A DNA stretch of 28,922 nt. It comes from CAYGJN01 sp964350135 (GTDB taxonomy: Bacteria; Bdellovibrionota; Bacteriovoracia; Bacteriovoracales; Bacteriovoracaceae). Below, piece after piece: positions 25,032 through 28,922 of the stretch; the first letter of the stretch is position 1, and each line of letters opens with the position of its first letter. The position numbers and the translations under genes are program-made. The notes beneath the pieces were generated by a model. The model saw only the letters and a list, made by a program, of their open reading frames with translations. It searched no databases and was not told the origin of the DNA. The stretch is from contig CAYGJN010000019.1 of NCBI GenBank assembly GCA_964350135.1, forward strand, positions 1-28,922. The letters run 5' to 3'.

Positions 25032-25598
25032 ATGAAATTATTATTACTTGTGCTTCTTTCTCTGTCTTTAAATCTCTTTTCAGCAACAAAAAAAATCTCA
25101 CCTGAATCTCAAATTGGCTTTGAGATTGTTAAGTATAAAATTGCAAAAGTGGTTGAAGGAAAGTTTGATAGCTTTAATGGAACGATTGATCTAGATGAGC
25201 AAAAGTCTGAAATCAAAAATGTTGCTGTAAAAATAAAGACCGCTTCAATTAACACAGGTAATGAAAAAAGAGATGGACATCTAAAAAGTCCTGATTTTTT
25301 TAATGCTCAAGAGCATCAAGAAATTGCCTTTGTATCTACTCAGTCGACAAAAATTGCTAGTAATTTTAAGTTAAAAGGTAAGCTTACAATGAACGGGGTT
25401 ACAAAAGATGTCCTTTTGAATGTTGAGAGAAAAAATAATAATAGATTTGTTGGAAAAACAACTATCAATAAATTAGACTATAATATTAAGTGGAACAAAC
25501 CACTTGAAAAAGATAAATGGACCAAAGTAAAGGGCGTCTTTGGTAAAAACGTTATTGGTAATGAAGTTGATATTGTCTTAGATATTAAACTGAATTAA
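25032..25598 (+). CDS. YceI-family periplasmic protein
   Basis: 188 residues with a signal peptide (MKLLLLVLLSLSLNLFSA). The mature part reads as the YceI lipocalin-like beta barrel: SQIGFEIVKYKIAKVVEGKF, IDLDEQKSEIKNVAVKI, KRDGHLKSPDFFNAQEHQEI and KGKLTMNGVTKDVLLNV are all typical. YceI proteins bind isoprenoid-like lipids in the periplasm; the ligand here is not known. Start at ATG 25032 with GGAG (25023-25026) five bases upstream; a GTG at 25026 is less likely. lgt follows 28 bases later behind a hairpin. Confidence 0.9.
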   Translation: MKLLLLVLLSLSLNLFSATKKISPESQIGFEIVKYKIAKVVEGKFDSFNGTIDLDEQKSEIKNVAVKIKTASINTGNEKRDGHLKSPDFFNAQEHQEIAFVSTQSTKIASNFKLKGKLTMNGVTKDVLLNVERKNNNRFVGKTTINKLDYNIKWNKPLEKDKWTKVKGVFGKNVIGNEVDIVLDIKLN

Positions 25599-25604
25599 TT
25601 AATA

Positions 25605-25624
25605 AGGGCCCTGAGAAGGGCCTT
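25605..25624 (+). promoter_or_regulatory. RNA hairpin covering the lgt ribosome binding site
   Basis: An 8-pair stem, 25605-25612 with 25617-25624 (one G-T pair), has a GAGA tetraloop. The 3' arm contains AAGGG, the only good Shine-Dalgarno for lgt, six bases before its ATG. A run of T is poor, so it is not a clear terminator. It could lower lgt translation or partly end the YceI transcript. Confidence 0.5.
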
Positions 25625-25626
25625 CT

Positions 25627-26427
25627 ATGTTTTATACTCATGATCTAGATTCCGTGGCTTTTAGTTTCCTTGGTGCAAGTTTACATTGGTATTGGCTCTT
25701 TTATTTACTTGGTTATTCTATTATCTTTTATGGCGGCCAGTATTTAATCAAAAAAAAACTATCTCCTTGTCATTATAATGATTTTATAAAAACAAGTTTT
25801 TGGGCCTGGATTGGATTATTTCTTGGCTCAAGAGTTTTTTATGTCCTTTTCTATAATTTGAAGCTTTATATCAATGATCCTTTGCAAATAATTCAAATAT
25901 GGCGAGGAGGTATGAGTTTCCATGGCGCTCTTATAGGAATAGGCATTTCAACTTTATATATAGCTAAGCTTGATAGAATAAAGTTTTTTTACTTTACGGA
26001 TATACTCAGCTTTTTCGCACCGCTATGCTTATTTTTTGGAAGAATAGGTAATTTTATTAATGGTGAACTAGCAGGCCGGGTAACCGATGTTCCATGGGCC
26101 GTTATTTTTCCAAGAATCTATGATGATCAACCTAGGCATCCATCACAACTCTATGAGGCTCTAGGGGAAGGGCTCATTCTATTTATAGTAATGATTATTT
26201 TACGTAAAAAACTTCAAACTCCTGGGCTTATAACTAAATATTTTTTACTTGGTTACGGATTGATAAGGTTTCTAATAGAGTTTTTTAGAATGCCTGATAA
26301 ACAGATTGGTTATATCTTCGGTTTTTTAACTCTTGGACAAGTATTTTGTTTAGTTATGATTATTGGTTCTGTGTTTGCGTTAAAGGGGAAGGACAAAACT
26401 AGTAATTTAAGTCATTTAACCCTATAA
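25627..26427 (+). CDS. lgt: Phosphatidylglycerol-prolipoprotein diacylglyceryl transferase
   Basis: The first enzyme of lipoprotein maturation: it transfers diacylglycerol from phosphatidylglycerol to the lipobox cysteine. About seven membrane segments are present, with GGMSFHGALIG (His99), the Lgt signature GRIGNFINGELAGR (Arg139, Asn142, Glu147), RHPSQLYEA, and a later YGLIRFLIEFFRMPD containing the conserved Arg. 266 residues is normal. The ATG directly follows a hairpin that holds its ribosome binding site. A lipoprotein-like MltD gene follows 40 bases on. Confidence 0.96.
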   Translation: MFYTHDLDSVAFSFLGASLHWYWLFYLLGYSIIFYGGQYLIKKKLSPCHYNDFIKTSFWAWIGLFLGSRVFYVLFYNLKLYINDPLQIIQIWRGGMSFHGALIGIGISTLYIAKLDRIKFFYFTDILSFFAPLCLFFGRIGNFINGELAGRVTDVPWAVIFPRIYDDQPRHPSQLYEALGEGLILFIVMIILRKKLQTPGLITKYFLLGYGLIRFLIEFFRMPDKQIGYIFGFLTLGQVFCLVMIIGSVFALKGKDKTSNLSHLTL

Positions 26428-26467
26428 TGAAGATTGAACCCAAGACAAGGAAGTCTAGGAATAAAAT

Positions 26468-27901
26468 ATGAAAATAGCATTAATTCTTATCAGTTTAATT
26501 TCAATCTCTTGCTCTAGAAAATTTCTTAAAAGTAACCCCGATAACAAAAATCTAAAAGAATCTACCTTTGTAAATGATGATGGTGAAATTACAAAATTAG
26601 CTTCAGAGTCAAGTGAGGTTGTTCCTTTTATTGATTTTGAATCTCTTAAAAATAAACCTAAAGTACAGCATTGGATTGAATATTTTAGTAAAAAGGATAA
26701 TGAGAGGTTTCAGCGTTTTCTAAATAGAGGTCATTTTTATAGAGAAGTTGTTCAGACTATTCTAGAGGATAATGGATTACCAAGTGAGCTCTATTATCTT
26801 GCCATGATTGAGAGTGGCTTTATTAGTTCAGCAAAGTCTAGCGCATCAGCAGTTGGCACCTGGCAATTTATGAGCGGAACAGCAAAGATGTATAATCTTG
26901 ATATAGATAGATATATAGATGAAAGAAAAGATCCTATTAGATCTACTGAGGCTGCTTCAAAATATTTGATAGACCTCTATAATGCTTTTAGTTCATGGGA
27001 GCTTGCTATATCGGCCTATAATTGTGGTGAGCACAGAGTTTTAAGAGCAATCATGCGTGGGGATTCAAGAGATTTTTGGACATTAAGTGAAAAAAATCTT
27101 CTTCCAAGAGAGACAAGAAATTATATACCTAAATTTATTGCAGCAAGTATTATTGCTTCTCAGCCTGAAAATTATGGATTCTTAGATCCTATGAAACTGG
27201 ACTTAGAAAAATATCCTGATGTGCAAGCGGCAGATATACCATCCCCTGTTAAGTTAAAAGATATCTCAAAACTTACTGGTGTTTCCCTTAAGTTGTTAGA
27301 GCGAGTTAATCCTCATCTCTCTCATAAAATGACTCATCCAATGTATAAAAATTATGAGATTTGGTTTCCTACACACGCTATTAATAAATTAAATAGTCAG
27401 CAACAACTACTTGTTCAAAGAAGGGTAAAAAACTATAAACGGCCTTCAAGATCTCATTATCATATTGTTAGAAGAGGAGAGAACCTAGGTTCAATTGCTA
27501 GAAAATATAGCAATACAGTTAGACATTTAAAACGTGTTAATGGGCTTAGGAGTTCGAGAATCTATGCTGGTCAGAAGTTAAGAGTTACAGCTAGAGCTTA
27601 TAAATCCAGTGGAGATGCTGCTTTTTACTTTGTCAAAAGAGGGGATACGCTTTCGAGTATTGCAAAGAGATATTCAATTAATATAAACACTTTAAAAAAA
27701 TTGAATAGAATTAGAGGCTCTATTATTAATATTGGCCAAAAATTAGTTGTTTCAGCTGGCTCCTTAAGATTATATAGAGTAAGAAGAGGGGATAATCTTA
27801 ATCGTATTGCTAATAAATTTGGAGTTAGTATTGATCATGTTATGGTCATGAATAATCTTAAAGACAGCACGATCTTAATTGGTCAAAAATTGAAAATTTA
27901 A
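26468..27901 (+). CDS. mltD: Membrane-bound lytic transglycosylase with three LysM domains
   Basis: 477 residues. A lipoprotein-type signal precedes Cys15 (ISISC; the -3 Ser is unusual). The SLT domain (about 85-235) has the catalytic Glu115 in YYLAMIESGF, then SAVGTWQFMSGTAK and ISAYNCGEHRV. Three LysM repeats follow at about 330-373, 386-428 and 435-477, for peptidoglycan binding. It cleaves the MurNAc-GlcNAc bond to form 1,6-anhydroMurNAc ends, for wall turnover; in a predator it might also act on prey wall, which is speculation. The stop overlaps that of ctaA by four bases. Confidence 0.94.
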   Translation: MKIALILISLISISCSRKFLKSNPDNKNLKESTFVNDDGEITKLASESSEVVPFIDFESLKNKPKVQHWIEYFSKKDNERFQRFLNRGHFYREVVQTILEDNGLPSELYYLAMIESGFISSAKSSASAVGTWQFMSGTAKMYNLDIDRYIDERKDPIRSTEAASKYLIDLYNAFSSWELAISAYNCGEHRVLRAIMRGDSRDFWTLSEKNLLPRETRNYIPKFIAASIIASQPENYGFLDPMKLDLEKYPDVQAADIPSPVKLKDISKLTGVSLKLLERVNPHLSHKMTHPMYKNYEIWFPTHAINKLNSQQQLLVQRRVKNYKRPSRSHYHIVRRGENLGSIARKYSNTVRHLKRVNGLRSSRIYAGQKLRVTARAYKSSGDAAFYFVKRGDTLSSIAKRYSININTLKKLNRIRGSIINIGQKLVVSAGSLRLYRVRRGDNLNRIANKFGVSIDHVMVMNNLKDSTILIGQKLKI

Positions 27902-28818
27902 TTTGTTTTTTTAGTTATTGAATAAAGTGAATAAATAGCACTTAAGAGCATACAAGCAAATAAAAGATGTAGAGGCTGATTCCAGGCCGGAAAATTTAGG
28001 TGTTTAAAAACCGTACCAGATAAATAATTCAAGCCAATAAGTACCAAAATGACCATCCATAAATTTGTAATTATTTTATTATCTCTAAAAAGATCTCGAT
28101 ATTTAAAAGTTAGATAACAGACAAGTAGGGCCAAAACCACTGCACTGATTCTATGAATAAGCAGTACTGGGTCTAAACTTTCAAACCATAAGGACCTTGG
28201 TGTGATGGATTTAATCTCATCAACTAATTGTCTTGTTTGTGTACCAAGAATAAGTTGAATTAAGCCTAGGCCCATTAGTATTTTTGAAAATAAATGAAGT
28301 TTTGAATTAGGAATATGCTTTGGATTTAAATCTAGATAAATATTAATAACTAAAAATGTTACTATTAAGGCCAAAATCATATGAATCGTTATCATATAGG
28401 GAGCTAGATAACTTGAAACAACCTTTGCACCAATCCATCCTTGAAAGCTTACTAATAAAAATAAGCTTATGGTTTTCCTAAAAGTTGTTTTGTGAGTTTT
28501 TCGATTTTTAAAACCTAAATACATCAAAAATATAACAATAAGGCCTACCAACATTCCGGCCAATCTATTTAAATACTCTGTCCAAGTTTTAAATGCACTA
28601 AATGGAGCAATTGTTTTATCGCCGATCTTGAAAATTTCTTGGTAATTAATAGGAAGTTGACTCACCTCGGTAGGAGGGATCCACATACCAAAGCATTTTG
28701 GCCAGTCTGGGCATCCCAGTCCACTTCCTGTGGCCCGAACGGTGGCTCCTATTAGTATAAGCATAAAAAACGAAACCAAGGTAATTAGTGTAAATCTCTG
28801 GAAAAATTTCAAATTCAT
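27898..28818 (-). CDS. ctaA: Heme A synthase (COX15/CtaA family)
   Basis: An inner-membrane enzyme that oxidises the C8 methyl of heme O to give heme A for cytochrome c oxidase. Eight membrane segments are seen, with the conserved GATVRATGSGLGCPDWPKC (Cys36 and Cys42, external loop), His residues in ITIHMILAL, VLLIHRISAV and QPLHLLFAC, and Glu81 in EYLNR. The position next to Glu81 that is His in many CtaA proteins is Asn84 here. 306 residues is usual. It is divergent from the gene starting at 28891. No ribosome binding site is clear. Confidence 0.93.
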   Translation of the reverse strand: MNLKFFQRFTLITLVSFFMLILIGATVRATGSGLGCPDWPKCFGMWIPPTEVSQLPINYQEIFKIGDKTIAPFSAFKTWTEYLNRLAGMLVGLIVIFLMYLGFKNRKTHKTTFRKTISLFLLVSFQGWIGAKVVSSYLAPYMITIHMILALIVTFLVINIYLDLNPKHIPNSKLHLFSKILMGLGLIQLILGTQTRQLVDEIKSITPRSLWFESLDPVLLIHRISAVVLALLVCYLTFKYRDLFRDNKIITNLWMVILVLIGLNYLSGTVFKHLNFPAWNQPLHLLFACMLLSAIYSLYSITKKTN

Positions 28819-28842
28819 ATGTATTTATACATTTAGCGGCCC

Positions 28843-28872
28843 TTGACGGCCATCAATTTGAACCCATCTTAT
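28843..28872 (+). promoter_or_regulatory. Possible promoter for the gene at 28891
   Basis: TTGACG (28843-28848) and TCTTAT (28867-28872) are 18 bases apart. The -35 is good and the -10 moderate. It would give a very short leader that starts at the ribosome binding site, so this is weak. Confidence 0.25.
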
Positions 28873-28890
28873 TTGTACAAGGAAATAATT

Positions 28891-28922
28891 ATGACAGCAG
28901 CAAATGTAGATAAAGTATATTT
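28891..28922 (+). CDS. Start of an unidentified protein (partial)
   Basis: Only MTAANVDKVY plus one codon are inside the window. AAGGA at 28879-28883, seven bases before the ATG, makes it a convincing start. It is divergent from ctaA, so a heme or cytochrome-oxidase gene would be a natural guess, but the residues seen do not support any name. Confidence 0.6.
   Translation, partial: MTAANVDKVY

Noticed and set aside
28819..28832. ATGTATTTATACAT near-palindrome just upstream of ctaA as an operator
   Set aside because: It is AT-rich, short and directly at the start codon; no repressor site can be argued from it alone.
1..28922. CRISPR arrays, insertion sequences, tRNA or rRNA genes, prophage or integron features
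   Set aside because: No spaced direct repeats, transposase motifs, cloverleaf sequences or conserved rRNA segments were seen on either strand.

Overview
The window is AT-rich, densely packed bacterial chromosome with short intergenic gaps, frequent 1-14 nt overlaps, and genes on both strands. I see no rRNA, tRNA, CRISPR array, insertion sequence or prophage, and no gene-free stretch longer than about 220 bases. Menaquinone synthesis (type II MenB), heme A synthesis, many signal-peptide proteins without a recognisable family, a PilZ protein, and a membrane protein with two cyclic-nucleotide domains suggest a Gram-negative of the predatory Bdellovibrionota type, perhaps near Bacteriovorax/Halobacteriovorax. 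That placement is an inference from gene content and base composition, not a proven assignment.

Layout. 1-3957: the 5' part of a DAO-type FAD oxidoreductase coupled to a GST-like gene, a dihydrouridine synthase, a TatD-like hydrolase with tcdA, and tag. 4003-5478: two exported Cys-containing proteins of unknown function; the first has five successive cysteine pairs. 5499-9394: a stand-alone RND transporter and a PilZ-domain protein on the minus strand. 9611-12294: a co-translated pair, made of a membrane protein joining a PqqD-like N-terminus, an M50-like domain without its zinc motif and two cNMP domains, and a small anchored protein with a GspG-like core and an acidic tail. 12301-15216: a minus-strand group of cdd, a GCS2-type ligase and an AstE/AspA-type hydrolase. 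15325-17541: a MerC-like protein, a methyltransferase, a small gene interrupted by an in-frame TGA, and an ankyrin protein. 17547-19393: menB and sua5. 19497-24227: queD-msrA-pip followed by three exported unknowns, one with three Cys-X17-Cys units. 24239-28922: a sirtuin, a YceI protein, lgt, an MltD-like transglycosylase, ctaA and the first codons of a further gene.

How genes work together. Sua5 and TcdA act at different steps of the t6A/ct6A modification of tRNA A37; Dus and QueD belong to other tRNA-modification routes. MenB and CtaA serve the respiratory chain. Lgt and the lipoprotein-like MltD act on the envelope. The divergent PilZ and cNMP-domain genes put two second-messenger readers side by side.

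The best candidates for something undescribed are the cNMP/pseudo-M50/GspG-like pair, the small gene with the in-frame TGA, and the Cys-patterned exported repeat proteins. Function for these is not established here. All calls come from reading the sequence by eye; no database search was run.
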